64,000 nt of DNA from Candidatus Bathyarchaeota archaeon (GTDB taxonomy: Archaea > Thermoproteota > Bathyarchaeia > Bathyarchaeales > Bathycorpusculaceae): positions 62,001-126,000 of the forward strand of contig JAOZHT010000002.1 in NCBI GenBank assembly GCA_026014735.1. The letters are read 5' to 3'. Made by a program: the position numbers and the translations under genes. This document shows positions 52,057 to 60,640 of the stretch, piece after piece. Below the pieces are notes generated by a model, which was not told the origin of the DNA, did not search any database, and was given only the letters and a program-made list of their open reading frames with translations. The stretch's first letter is position 1. Each line of letters opens with the position of its first letter.

Positions 52057-52656
52057 GTGAGGAAGCTATCGGTCTTAACGTTTGTTACTCTTGACGGCGT
52101 CATGCAGGCACCTGGAGGTCCACAGGAGGATACCAGCGGCGGCTTCAAATTCGGCGGCTGGACCGTTCCTCTCTGGGATGATTTTCTGGATAAAGTCATG
52201 GCTGTCCAGATGTCGCCACCGTTTGATCTGCTTCTCGGACGAAAAACCTACGAGATATTCACCTCTTACTGGCCTAACTCCAAAGACCCCCTGGGAGAAA
52301 TACTCAACAGCGCCAAAAAATACGTTGTCTCCACCACACTCAGCAGCGTGGATTGGCAGAACTCTGTCTTGGTCAGAGGCTACGTCGCCGGGGAAATTCG
52401 AAAACTAAAACAGCAAGATGGCCCCGAACTGCAGGTGCATGGCAGCTCCAAACTGATCCAGACGCTGCTGAAAAACGACCTCGTCGACGAGCTTTGTCTG
52501 AAGATATTCCCAATCACCCTGGGAGCCGGCAAACGCCTCTTCGCAGAAGGCACCATACCTGCAGCTTTCAAGCCGTTAGAATGCAAGGTATCCCCTAAAG
52601 GAGTAGTTGTGGTTACGTATGTTAGGGGCGGAGAAATCAAGACAGGATCGTTTTAG
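52057..52656 (+). CDS. RibD C-terminal / dihydrofolate-reductase-like protein
   Basis: The 199-residue protein begins RKLSVLTFVTLDGVMQAPGG, contains LLLGRKTYEIFTSYWP and ends KIFPITLGAGKRLFAEGTIP, the RibD_C signature. These proteins reduce pyrimidine-like or other substrates with NADPH. GTG at 52057 immediately follows the VOC stop, so both are one transcript. It is similar in style to bacterial stand-alone RibD_C proteins. Confidence 0.87.
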   Translation: MRKLSVLTFVTLDGVMQAPGGPQEDTSGGFKFGGWTVPLWDDFLDKVMAVQMSPPFDLLLGRKTYEIFTSYWPNSKDPLGEILNSAKKYVVSTTLSSVDWQNSVLVRGYVAGEIRKLKQQDGPELQVHGSSKLIQTLLKNDLVDELCLKIFPITLGAGKRLFAEGTIPAAFKPLECKVSPKGVVVVTYVRGGEIKTGSF

Positions 52657-52663
52657 CCCCGAT

Positions 52664-55432
52664 TTAGTTCTTAGGCGATGAGACGCCGCTAAGCCCGGGT
52701 TTGTTTCTACGCATTCGAGTTACTCTTTTCCTGATGAGCTTCTCCAATTCGATCACTAAGAAGCCAGGAAGCAGCGCAAGAAGTATCACTGGCCACCATT
52801 CTAGCGGAATACTCGCAGTCTTGAAGATCGCTTGAGCTGCGGGAACATAAACTAATGCCAGCCCAGTGAGGACAGTTCCAGCGATTCCCGCCAGTAGCCA
52901 CTTGTTAGAGAACGGTTTCAGCGTAAAGGCTGAATCATAGACTGAACGCGCAGTGATAACGTAGCCTAAATGCACGAATTGCACAGCGATGAAGGCTGCT
53001 GTTTGCGCCTGCGCCAAAAGCAAGACATCGTTGGCTGTGGCTGAGTCGCCGAAGAACCAGAAGATGACAAAGCCAGTTACCGCCATAGCTGCCGCCACTA
53101 AACTTATCCGTGAGAGGAAGACTCCGTTGACGATTTTGGTTTTAGGGTTACGCGGGGGTTCATTGAGTAAACCTTTTTCTTTGGGTTCAAAGAGCAACGG
53201 CATAGTTAAGAAAACCGAGTCAGCGAGGTTAATCCATAGTATCTGGATGGGTTCAAGGGGAAGACGCAAAGCAAACAGGGTAAGCAATGGCGCCAACAGT
53301 ATGGACCCAACTATCAAGGCCATCTGACCAAAGTTAGTCGGCAAAGTATAGAGGATAGCTTTTTCAAGGTTCTTCCAAGCGTGCCTACCCTCTTCTGCCG
53401 CTGAGACGATGCTGGCAAAGTTGTCATCGGTTAGAACTATACTGGCGACTTCCTTGCTGACCTCGGTTCCTGTTATGCCCATGGCTACACCGATATCAGC
53501 GGCCTTGAGGGCTGGAGCATCGTTCACTCCGTCGCCTGTCATAGTCACAATTTCGCCGCGCTTCTGCAACTGTTGAGCAATCCTTAGCTTATGTTCAGGC
53601 GCAACCCTAGCGTAAACTGAAACGTGCTTCACAACATCGTAAAGCTGCGCGTCGCTCATTTGGCATAACTGTTCCCCGCTTAATGCAGTGTCATCTTTAT
53701 GGTCTATTATTTTGAGTTTACGAGCAATCGCCACCGCCGTTCGCATGTGGTCACCCGTAATCATCACGGTGCGTATTCCCGCATGCTTGCATTTTTCTAC
53801 AGCTTCAATCGCTTCTGGCCGAGGCGGATCCATCATACCCTGCAAGCCCAGGAAAACCAAGTCTTTGAGGTCATCGTCTGTCAGGACGGTCTTATCTTTT
53901 GGCACTACCTTAAAAGCCATTCCTAACACACGCAGCGCATCCTCAGCCATTGAATTAGCCACTTTTATGATGCTTTGTTTATCGATCGCGGCATCTTTGC
54001 CATCGATCACCTGAGAGCTGCATAGCCCAATAATTTTTTCAGGAGAACCCTTAACATAAATAACGTTTCTGTCGCCCTCATCATGCATGGTAGCCATGTA
54101 CATCCGTTCAGAATCAAACGGAAGCTCATCGAGACGGGGGCTCCTCTCTGAAATGCCTATTTTAGCTGCAGAAACCACCAGTGCACCCTCAGTGGGGTCT
54201 CCGATAATGCGGTACCGGAGATCTTCAGCCATCAGCGAGGCATTATTACATAGGTAACCGGCCTTGATGGTTTCAATCAATTCAGAAGAATAACCTGCCG
54301 AAGTAATCTCTGCCCCTGCGTCGGTGAGGAGTTGACCTTTAGGTTCATAGCCAACGCCTGTTACTCGATAACTTACGCCTCCCGCGAATACTTTTGAAAC
54401 CGTCATCTCATTTTTGGTAAGGGTGCCGGTTTTATCAGAGCATATTACGGTGGTGCAACCTAAAGTTTCGGTGGCAGGTAACCTGCGTATTAAAGCATGC
54501 TTCTTGGCCATTTGTGTCGCCGCTAAAGAAAGCACCCCGGTAACTATCATCGGAAGCATCTCCGGTATCCCCGCTACAATCAGGGCAACTGAAGCCATGA
54601 ACAAGTATATCGCGCCCTGCCCAACAGAGATGCCGATAACGGCGTTAATCAGGGCTATACCTAAAATGCCAATTATAAGCGTCTTTGTAAAAGCGCCGAT
54701 CTGTTTTTGGAGGGGAGTTTGAATTGTTTGGGTTTCCCTTACCAGTGTAGCAATCTTTCCGAACTCTGTCTTCTCCGCGGTTCTTACAACTACGCCCTTT
54801 GCGGTGCCACGGACAATGAATGTGCCGCTGAAAGCCATACATTTCTGGTCAGCAGGCGGGAGGTCAGGGGAAGAAAACGGCACGGTGCTTTTTGTTACAG
54901 GCGTCGATTCCCCTGTAAGAGGAGCCTCGTCTGCATGGGCATCCTTTGTAAAGAATAACCGAAGGTCCGCAGGGACTTTGTCGCCGCCGTTAAGAACAAC
55001 TACGTCTCCGGGGACAAGTTCACGTGTCGGAATAACCTTTTCAGTTTTATCGCGGATAACTGTACAGGACGATACAGCCATCTTCTTTAGGGCTTCAAGG
55101 GCGCCTTCGGCTTTTCCTTCCTGATAGAACCCCAATATCACGTTTAGAACTACGACGCCGACAATTACCGCTGTGTCCATCCATAAGTCTTCAATATGCA
55201 GGAGCGACAAAAGAGACGTTATGGTTGCAGCCGCAACAAGAATCAACACCAAAGGGCTACGACACTGATCCAGCAAACGCATCAGAGAGCTTCTCTTTTT
55301 TAGTGTAAGCTCATTGTAACCGTATTTAACGAGTCTTTCTTTGGCTTGCGCTGAAGAGAGTCCTGTGCTAGTTGTTTCCAGAAGCTTGAATACCTGCTCG
55401 TATTCCTGTTGGTGCCACTTTAGTTCTGACAT
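52664..55432 (-). CDS. P-type cation-transporting ATPase (PII-like)
   Basis: The protein of about 922 residues has TGES at 173-176, phosphorylation site CSDKTGT with Asp at 333, and TGDGVNDAPALKAADIGVAM in the P domain. TM4 contains AGIPEMLPMIVT, TM6 LWINLADSVF, placing it among Ca2+/other-cation PII pumps. Substrate is not defined by these residues alone. ATG at 55432 is about 28 nt from an AT-rich TATA region; an upstream in-frame start at 55543 would add a low-quality stretch. It converges with the RibD-like gene. Confidence 0.9.
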   Translation of the reverse strand: MSELKWHQQEYEQVFKLLETTSTGLSSAQAKERLVKYGYNELTLKKRSSLMRLLDQCRSPLVLILVAAATITSLLSLLHIEDLWMDTAVIVGVVVLNVILGFYQEGKAEGALEALKKMAVSSCTVIRDKTEKVIPTRELVPGDVVVLNGGDKVPADLRLFFTKDAHADEAPLTGESTPVTKSTVPFSSPDLPPADQKCMAFSGTFIVRGTAKGVVVRTAEKTEFGKIATLVRETQTIQTPLQKQIGAFTKTLIIGILGIALINAVIGISVGQGAIYLFMASVALIVAGIPEMLPMIVTGVLSLAATQMAKKHALIRRLPATETLGCTTVICSDKTGTLTKNEMTVSKVFAGGVSYRVTGVGYEPKGQLLTDAGAEITSAGYSSELIETIKAGYLCNNASLMAEDLRYRIIGDPTEGALVVSAAKIGISERSPRLDELPFDSERMYMATMHDEGDRNVIYVKGSPEKIIGLCSSQVIDGKDAAIDKQSIIKVANSMAEDALRVLGMAFKVVPKDKTVLTDDDLKDLVFLGLQGMMDPPRPEAIEAVEKCKHAGIRTVMITGDHMRTAVAIARKLKIIDHKDDTALSGEQLCQMSDAQLYDVVKHVSVYARVAPEHKLRIAQQLQKRGEIVTMTGDGVNDAPALKAADIGVAMGITGTEVSKEVASIVLTDDNFASIVSAAEEGRHAWKNLEKAILYTLPTNFGQMALIVGSILLAPLLTLFALRLPLEPIQILWINLADSVFLTMPLLFEPKEKGLLNEPPRNPKTKIVNGVFLSRISLVAAAMAVTGFVIFWFFGDSATANDVLLLAQAQTAAFIAVQFVHLGYVITARSVYDSAFTLKPFSNKWLLAGIAGTVLTGLALVYVPAAQAIFKTASIPLEWWPVILLALLPGFLVIELEKLIRKRVTRMRRNKPGLSGVSSPKN

Positions 55433-55674
55433 CAGTTTGGAAAAATCATATATGAATATTAATATTCTGATAAGGTTCGATGAAAATGCTTGATTGAAGG
55501 CGTTTCTATTACCGCCCAAAGAGCAAGAAAAGGGATTCTTCATAACTCACAGGCGGGCGACTACAATCCTAGCAGATAGCCGGCTGAATCGAATCAACAA
55601 AGAAGCAGCCTATTGACCATATATTAATAACTGAATCGAAAAAAAGTGTAATAAAAAATTAAATGGTTCTGATG

Positions 55675-56055
55675 CTAGACCAAATAGTATTTTGCGTTAA
55701 AGTAGTAGATGCCAGTTGTTGGAGCATACCAGGTAGTTGTTGCTACTCCATTAGCATCTGTTGTGGAGTAAGCTATAGTTTCCCAAGTGGACGAGGTAGG
55801 ATTGTATAGAACAAAGGTAATTGTTTCCCCAGCCATCCCAACTCCATCATCCGTCAAAGTAGTCGTAAGAGTGAACTTGCAGTTTTCATCCGCGTCCTGA
55901 GCAACCTGAAGAGGCGAAAGAACATAATTCACTACCACTTGTTGACCAGTGTTTCCGTTGCTATATAACCAGAAAGCCGCTGCAGCGAAACTTGATACGC
56001 CAATCATCAAGATAACTATCAGAGCTACTACAATAACCGATTTCTTTTCATTCAC
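55675..56055 (-). CDS. Small anchored Ig-like secreted protein
   Basis: The 126-residue protein has an N-terminal anchor (VIVVALIVILMIGVSSFAAA) and one Ig-like domain (KFTLTTTLTDDGVGMAGETI; GVATTTWYAPTTGIYYFNAK) resembling Big/invasin-type modules. GTG at 56055 follows GGTGGTGAAAT. It is single and lies upstream of the ATP-grasp operon on the other strand. A surface role is inferred. Confidence 0.65.
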   Translation of the reverse strand: MNEKKSVIVVALIVILMIGVSSFAAAAFWLYSNGNTGQQVVVNYVLSPLQVAQDADENCKFTLTTTLTDDGVGMAGETITFVLYNPTSSTWETIAYSTTDANGVATTTWYAPTTGIYYFNAKYYLV

Positions 56056-56403
56056 TATTTCACCACCTTTCCATTTGTAAAAAATGGATGACTTCCATTG
56101 TCAAAGCCGCCAAAGAGGCACCTTTTGCATACACAGCAATTGCCTTTATAGGCACCGCTTGTCTGCCATCATAACACACTGGCAAGCCCCAAGTATTTAA
56201 GTTTTGCTAGCGCACCAAACACAGGCCGATTTTGCTCCAGTTTTTAAATTGCTCTAGCACCCAAGTTACCGAAATTTTACAATAAGATTTATATTGTAAT
56301 GGCAGACAAATAAACACCAATTGCACGCCAAATCATGGCAAGTGTCGGGCTATAGCGTCCGAAAAATTGTCCTTTGGCCGCAGGCAAGGGAAGGGGGCAT
56401 TCA
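56056..56403. other. Gene-free promoter region of the sugar operon
   Basis: No gene is evident. A TATA-like GATTTATATTG near 56288-56298 could start the operon about 90 nt before the ATP-grasp ATG. The remaining sequence between it and 56056 is A/T-rich without structure I can support. Confidence 0.5.
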
Positions 56404-57384
56404 ATGAAACGAATAATAATCACAGGTGTCGGTGGAGCAGCCGGTATCTCGATACTATTAAGCCTTAAACGAAGCAGCGACTACTACCTAATTGGTGTGG
56501 ACGCAGACCCGTACGCAAGTGGTCAAATCTTATCCAGTGCTTTTCATGTAATACCCAAAGCCAACGACCCTCTTTTTATCCCCGCGCTCCTGAACCTCTC
56601 CCAAGGATGTGATGCCCTATTCTGCACGGTTGACGAGGAAATCCCCGTAATCAGCCGCGTAAAAAAGGAGTTTAACTGCAAAGTCTTCGTTTCAGAATAT
56701 AACTCAGTTGAAGAATGCTTAAACAAACTTAAATCTGCCCAGTTGATGAAGGACAACTGCATCCCAATACCGAAAACTTGGCCTTACGAAAAAAGAGCAT
56801 TAGCTGCAAAAGAAGCAGGGTTCCCATTAATAGTCAAGCCAATAGTAGGGCGCGGCAGCGAAGATGTGTTTAAGGTTTCTAACTTAAAAGCCTTAAACGC
56901 TGTCGGAAGAATTGTGGAGAAAAAAATGCTTGTGCAGGAATACCTCTCTGAACCCGAATATACAGTGGATGTTCTTGCCGATGAGCAGTCGCAACTGAAA
57001 AAAATCGTTGCAAGAGAAAGAATTCGAGTGAAAAGCGGCGTTGCAACTGTAAGCAGGATTGTTGATTCTAAACCCTTCATTGAACCCATTAACCGAATCC
57101 TCACCACCTTTAATCTGAAGTACATTTTCATGGTTCAATTCAGGTCCGACCCAGTCAGAGTCATCGAGATTGGCCCAAGACCCGCAGGAACACTGATTCT
57201 GTCCACGGAATCAGATGCGAACATGCCATTAATGCTCGTCGAAAACACGTATGATGAAAACGTATGCATCCCAAATCAAACAGGCATATGGTATTACAGA
57301 TTAAACCAAGGAATAGTCTTCAAAGGACAACCTACAGCGGTCCTTCCGAAATCAGATTTAACGCCTAGGATGAATTTGATATGA
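56404..57384 (+). CDS. ATP-grasp ligase-like enzyme
   Basis: The 326-residue protein starts with a Rossmann-like pre-ATP-grasp domain (KRIIITGVGGAAGISILLSL) and carries an ATP-grasp fold with FPLIVKPIVGRGSEDVFKVS and the metal-site region FRSDPVRVIEIGPRPAG. ATP-grasp enzymes join an acid to an amine or thiol via acyl-phosphate. ATG at 56404 follows GGAAGGGGGC. The stop overlaps the PIG-L start as ATGA. Context suggests modification of a sugar-derived or amino-acid-linked substrate. Confidence 0.85.
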   Translation: MKRIIITGVGGAAGISILLSLKRSSDYYLIGVDADPYASGQILSSAFHVIPKANDPLFIPALLNLSQGCDALFCTVDEEIPVISRVKKEFNCKVFVSEYNSVEECLNKLKSAQLMKDNCIPIPKTWPYEKRALAAKEAGFPLIVKPIVGRGSEDVFKVSNLKALNAVGRIVEKKMLVQEYLSEPEYTVDVLADEQSQLKKIVARERIRVKSGVATVSRIVDSKPFIEPINRILTTFNLKYIFMVQFRSDPVRVIEIGPRPAGTLILSTESDANMPLMLVENTYDENVCIPNQTGIWYYRLNQGIVFKGQPTAVLPKSDLTPRMNLI

Positions 57385-57989
57385 ACGTGCTTGTGGTTGC
57401 TCCACACTCTGATGATGCCGAAGTAATGTGCGGCGGCACAGTAATCCGCCACATAAAAAACGGCGACAAAGTCACTTTCTTGATTCTCTGCAGTGACTAC
57501 CTTAATGCTCCAAGCGCATTAAGGCTTGCCGAAGCGAAAGAAAGCGTACGAAGGCTTGGCGTAAATGACCTTGTTTTTGGAGGTTTAAAAGACGGAAATG
57601 TCACGGATTGCTCAAACACGGTTTCTTTGATTGATGATTGTATAGAAAAATCGAAGGCAACCTTGATTTATACAACAAGCAACAAAGATAGGCATCAAGA
57701 CCACCGGAATACCTGCAAAGCAGTTGAATCTGCAGCCCGCCGCGACGTGGATGTTTTATCATGTGAACTGCCCTCGGTTAGCCAATTTTTTTTCCCCACT
57801 CTATTCGTCGACATCTCCATGTCTATAAAAGATAAGATGCATGCCATCGAAGCACATACATCTCAAAACAACGGGCATTCCTTGATATTACCAGTGATTG
57901 AAACTATGGCTAGATTTAGAGGCACACAAGTTTACACCGAATATGCAGAAGCCTTTGAACCTATACATTACTTAATTAGGCGATTGTAA
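57381..57989 (+). CDS. PIG-L-type N-acetyl-sugar deacetylase
   Basis: The 202-residue protein has the zinc-site opening VVAPHSDDAEVMCGGTVIRH (typically AHPDDE) and HQDHRNT for the second ligand. PIG-L enzymes remove acetyl from N-acetylglucosamine conjugates, as in GPI, mycothiol or bacillithiol synthesis. ATG at 57381 overlaps the ATP-grasp stop. Its stop overlaps the next gene's apparent ATT start. The S replacing P in the first motif is a mild deviation. Confidence 0.88.
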   Translation: MNVLVVAPHSDDAEVMCGGTVIRHIKNGDKVTFLILCSDYLNAPSALRLAEAKESVRRLGVNDLVFGGLKDGNVTDCSNTVSLIDDCIEKSKATLIYTTSNKDRHQDHRNTCKAVESAARRDVDVLSCELPSVSQFFFPTLFVDISMSIKDKMHAIEAHTSQNNGHSLILPVIETMARFRGTQVYTEYAEAFEPIHYLIRRL

Positions 57990-59164
57990 CGAAAATAGCC
58001 TGTGTTTTTGGAACAAGACCTGAAATTATAAAGTTCGCGCCCATAATCTGGGCAGCAAAAGAGCATCCAGAAATCGAGTTGCTGCTAATACACACTGGCC
58101 AACACTATGATTATACCCTCAGCAAAGCCTTCATGGATGATTTTCATCTCCCAAAGGCTAATTATAACCTTAAAGTAGGCTCAAAATCTTCCCTTAAACA
58201 GATAGCTCGATTAATAGATAAATTGGAAGGGGTGCTTTCAAACGAAAAACCAGACGTTCTGTTGATTCAAGGCGACACAAACACTGTTCCTGCAGCTGCA
58301 TTGGTGTCCAGAAATCTGGGAATCTGTTTATGCCATGTTGAGGCTGGCCTTAGATCATTTAACGAGAGAAGCTGGGAAGAGATTAATAGAAGAATAGCTG
58401 GTGCCTGCGCTTTCTATCATTTTGCCCCCACAGAAATTGCTCGTTCAATGCTGCGAAGTCAAGGAATCGATGACAAGAACATTTTTGTTACCGGCAACAC
58501 TATCGTGGATGCCATAGAAGAAATGGCTAAAAATCTCTATACCCCAAGTTTCCTAAAAAAATTACCTAAAGATAAATCGATTCTAATCACCATACACCGA
58601 GCGGAAAACACCGAAACCCAAAACTTAACTGAGATAATCGGCGCAGTAGAAAGGATAAGTGAAACCTGCAACGTCATATTTCCGCTCCATCCCAGAACGC
58701 GACTTAAACTTGAAGCCGCTAACCTCTATGGGAAACTTGAGAGAAACAGTGTTCTTATCACTGAACCGCTCGATTATGTTACTTTCCTTAGTGTTTTGGT
58801 TAATGTTGACTTGGTTCTAACTGATTCGGGGGGCGTACAGGAAGAAGCAGCGATTCTGGGAAAGCCTACAATTACCGCTAGACCCAGCACCCCACGGTGG
58901 GAGAGTGTTTTTGCAGGAAATAACCGCTTAGTGAAACCTGTGACTGCCTCGATTCTTGAGGCTTTCAACATGACCGTCAAAGAGGATAAGTGCCTTTTTC
59001 CGGCAAATCCTAATCTTTTCGGAAAACCTGGCGCTGGAAGAAGAATTCTGGAAATCCTGCTTGAATTGCACAGGGCTAAGAAGCTGGAGTATCCGGTGCC
59101 TGATTTCGCGGGTAAGTCGCCGGAGCAGATTGCTTATGAATTGAGGCGGTATATTGCATGTTAA
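57983..59164 (+). CDS. wecB: UDP-N-acetylglucosamine 2-epimerase, start codon unusual
   Basis: The protein matches non-hydrolysing UDP-GlcNAc 2-epimerases: CVFGTRPEIIKFAPII, LLIHTGQHYDYTLSKAFM, QGDTNTVPAAALVSRN, HVEAGLRSF, SWEEINRRIAG and LTDSGGVQEEAAILGKP. The conserved GTRPEIIK segment lies before the first ATG/GTG/TTG (TTG 58079). After an in-frame stop at 57977 the frame reads GCG ATT GTA ACG AAA ATA GCC, so ATT at 57983 is the simplest start, overlapping the PIG-L stop. Epimerisation to UDP-ManNAc is expected. A sequencing error is an alternative. Confidence 0.85.
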   Translation: MVTKIACVFGTRPEIIKFAPIIWAAKEHPEIELLLIHTGQHYDYTLSKAFMDDFHLPKANYNLKVGSKSSLKQIARLIDKLEGVLSNEKPDVLLIQGDTNTVPAAALVSRNLGICLCHVEAGLRSFNERSWEEINRRIAGACAFYHFAPTEIARSMLRSQGIDDKNIFVTGNTIVDAIEEMAKNLYTPSFLKKLPKDKSILITIHRAENTETQNLTEIIGAVERISETCNVIFPLHPRTRLKLEAANLYGKLERNSVLITEPLDYVTFLSVLVNVDLVLTDSGGVQEEAAILGKPTITARPSTPRWESVFAGNNRLVKPVTASILEAFNMTVKEDKCLFPANPNLFGKPGAGRRILEILLELHRAKKLEYPVPDFAGKSPEQIAYELRRYIAC

Positions 59165-60591
59165 AAGCGGTAGTTTTTGACCTTGACGATACACTATACG
59201 ATCAATATGATTATCTTAAGGGTGCCTTCCGAGAATCAGCCAGGTTTCTTAGTTACAGATTGAATCTTGACGAGGATTATCTTTTAAGATGTTTGCTGGA
59301 GATTTCTAAAGCCAAAGGAAGTGATCAGGGAAAAATTTTCGATTTACTTATTCATAACCTGCAAGTAACCTCACATGCAAAGGAGCTTATTGACGGTGCA
59401 GTCGATGCTTTCTTATCTTATCACCCTGCAGAATTAGAGGCGTACGCTGGAGTACATGATGTTCTTGAAAGCTTAAAAAACAGGAAAATCAAACTGGGCC
59501 TTTTAACTGACGGACGAAGTGAAATTCAGAATTCAAAGCTCAAAGCCCTATCTCTTTTTGGCTATTTCGATGCGATAGTGGTCTCGGATGATTATGGTAG
59601 AGAGAACCGTCGGCCTGCCCCATTCACGTATCAATTGGTCCTGCGTAAGCTTGAATCCCAACCCCATGAATGCGTCTTTGTAGCGGATAACCCCAAAAAA
59701 GATTTTGTTACAGCAAAAAAGATGGGCATACTGACGGTAAGAACGTTGACTGGCGAGTATCGAAACCTGTCTTTGGACGATGAATACGAAGCAGACTACA
59801 GTATCCCCCAGATAAAAGAATTACAATCAGCGATAGCAGCAATTAATAGGGTCCAGCTCAAAAAGTATTATGAAAAAGTAGGCTCTTCAGAAGAAAAAGC
59901 AAGCACCTATGAATCGGAATTGCCTTCGAAACGATTTTTTTTCAGCGAAAGAATGAAAGTTATTCTAAAAAAGGCCCAAGGGTTCCATTCTCCATTCCTA
60001 AATATCGGTTGCGGATTAGGCATCTACGAAGAGAACCTGAATTTGAATTCTGTCTCTGTGGATATATCCAAGGCTTTTCTCAATAAAGCCAAAAGAAGTA
60101 AACATGATTCAAAGGGAAGGGAATTCGCCAGCTTTGTTCAAGCAGACGCCGCGAAGTTGCCATTTAAAAAGGGGGTTTTCAAGTCAATTCTTTGTTCTGA
60201 AGTACTCGAGCATCTCCCGGAACCGTTAACCGCTATATGTGAAATCAGAAGGGTCGCTGACAGAAACTGCCGCTGTATAATTTCGGTGCCTTCACCATAT
60301 TCATTCGCAGAGAAAGAAAGGCAAAGCAGACTAAAAAAAACAGGCAAATTTAACGACCACATCTACTTATTCACCCCGCTTTACCTCCGAAACACCCTGA
60401 CGAGGTATGATCTAGAAATTGAATCTTTGACATCCACATTCTTTTTTCCCCCCGTTTCTATCGGCGTCTTCAATAGGAATCCTAGATTGCTGAGGCTCTT
60501 CTTGGTTCAAGATATCCTTGGAAGATTGCCTATTGTGAGGTATCTTGGTTGGTCTCTAATCTACACGTTGCAGACGTCAAAAAATAAATGA
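59158..60591 (+). CDS. Fused HAD hydrolase and SAM-dependent methyltransferase
   Basis: The 477-residue protein joins two enzymes. Residues 1-230 are a HAD phosphatase: VFDLDDTLYD with D8 and D10, LLTDGR, RRPAPF where the usual motif III Lys is Arg, and VFVADNPKKDF. Residues about 265-477 are a class I methyltransferase with LNIGCGLGIYEENLN and SEVLEHLPEP. ATG at 59158 overlaps the epimerase stop by seven nt. Phosphate removal and methylation of the same glycoside or lipid intermediate is an inference from the fusion and operon. Confidence 0.83.
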   Translation: MLKAVVFDLDDTLYDQYDYLKGAFRESARFLSYRLNLDEDYLLRCLLEISKAKGSDQGKIFDLLIHNLQVTSHAKELIDGAVDAFLSYHPAELEAYAGVHDVLESLKNRKIKLGLLTDGRSEIQNSKLKALSLFGYFDAIVVSDDYGRENRRPAPFTYQLVLRKLESQPHECVFVADNPKKDFVTAKKMGILTVRTLTGEYRNLSLDDEYEADYSIPQIKELQSAIAAINRVQLKKYYEKVGSSEEKASTYESELPSKRFFFSERMKVILKKAQGFHSPFLNIGCGLGIYEENLNLNSVSVDISKAFLNKAKRSKHDSKGREFASFVQADAAKLPFKKGVFKSILCSEVLEHLPEPLTAICEIRRVADRNCRCIISVPSPYSFAEKERQSRLKKTGKFNDHIYLFTPLYLRNTLTRYDLEIESLTSTFFFPPVSIGVFNRNPRLLRLFLVQDILGRLPIVRYLGWSLIYTLQTSKNK

Positions 60592-60640
60592 GGCGAGGGG
60601 GTAACGCGTCATTTTTGGTTTATCTTCATCTATTGCTTTT

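Noticed and set aside
58079-59164. TTG at 58079 as the epimerase start
   Set aside because: It would remove the conserved GTRPEIIK segment that is clearly encoded upstream in frame.
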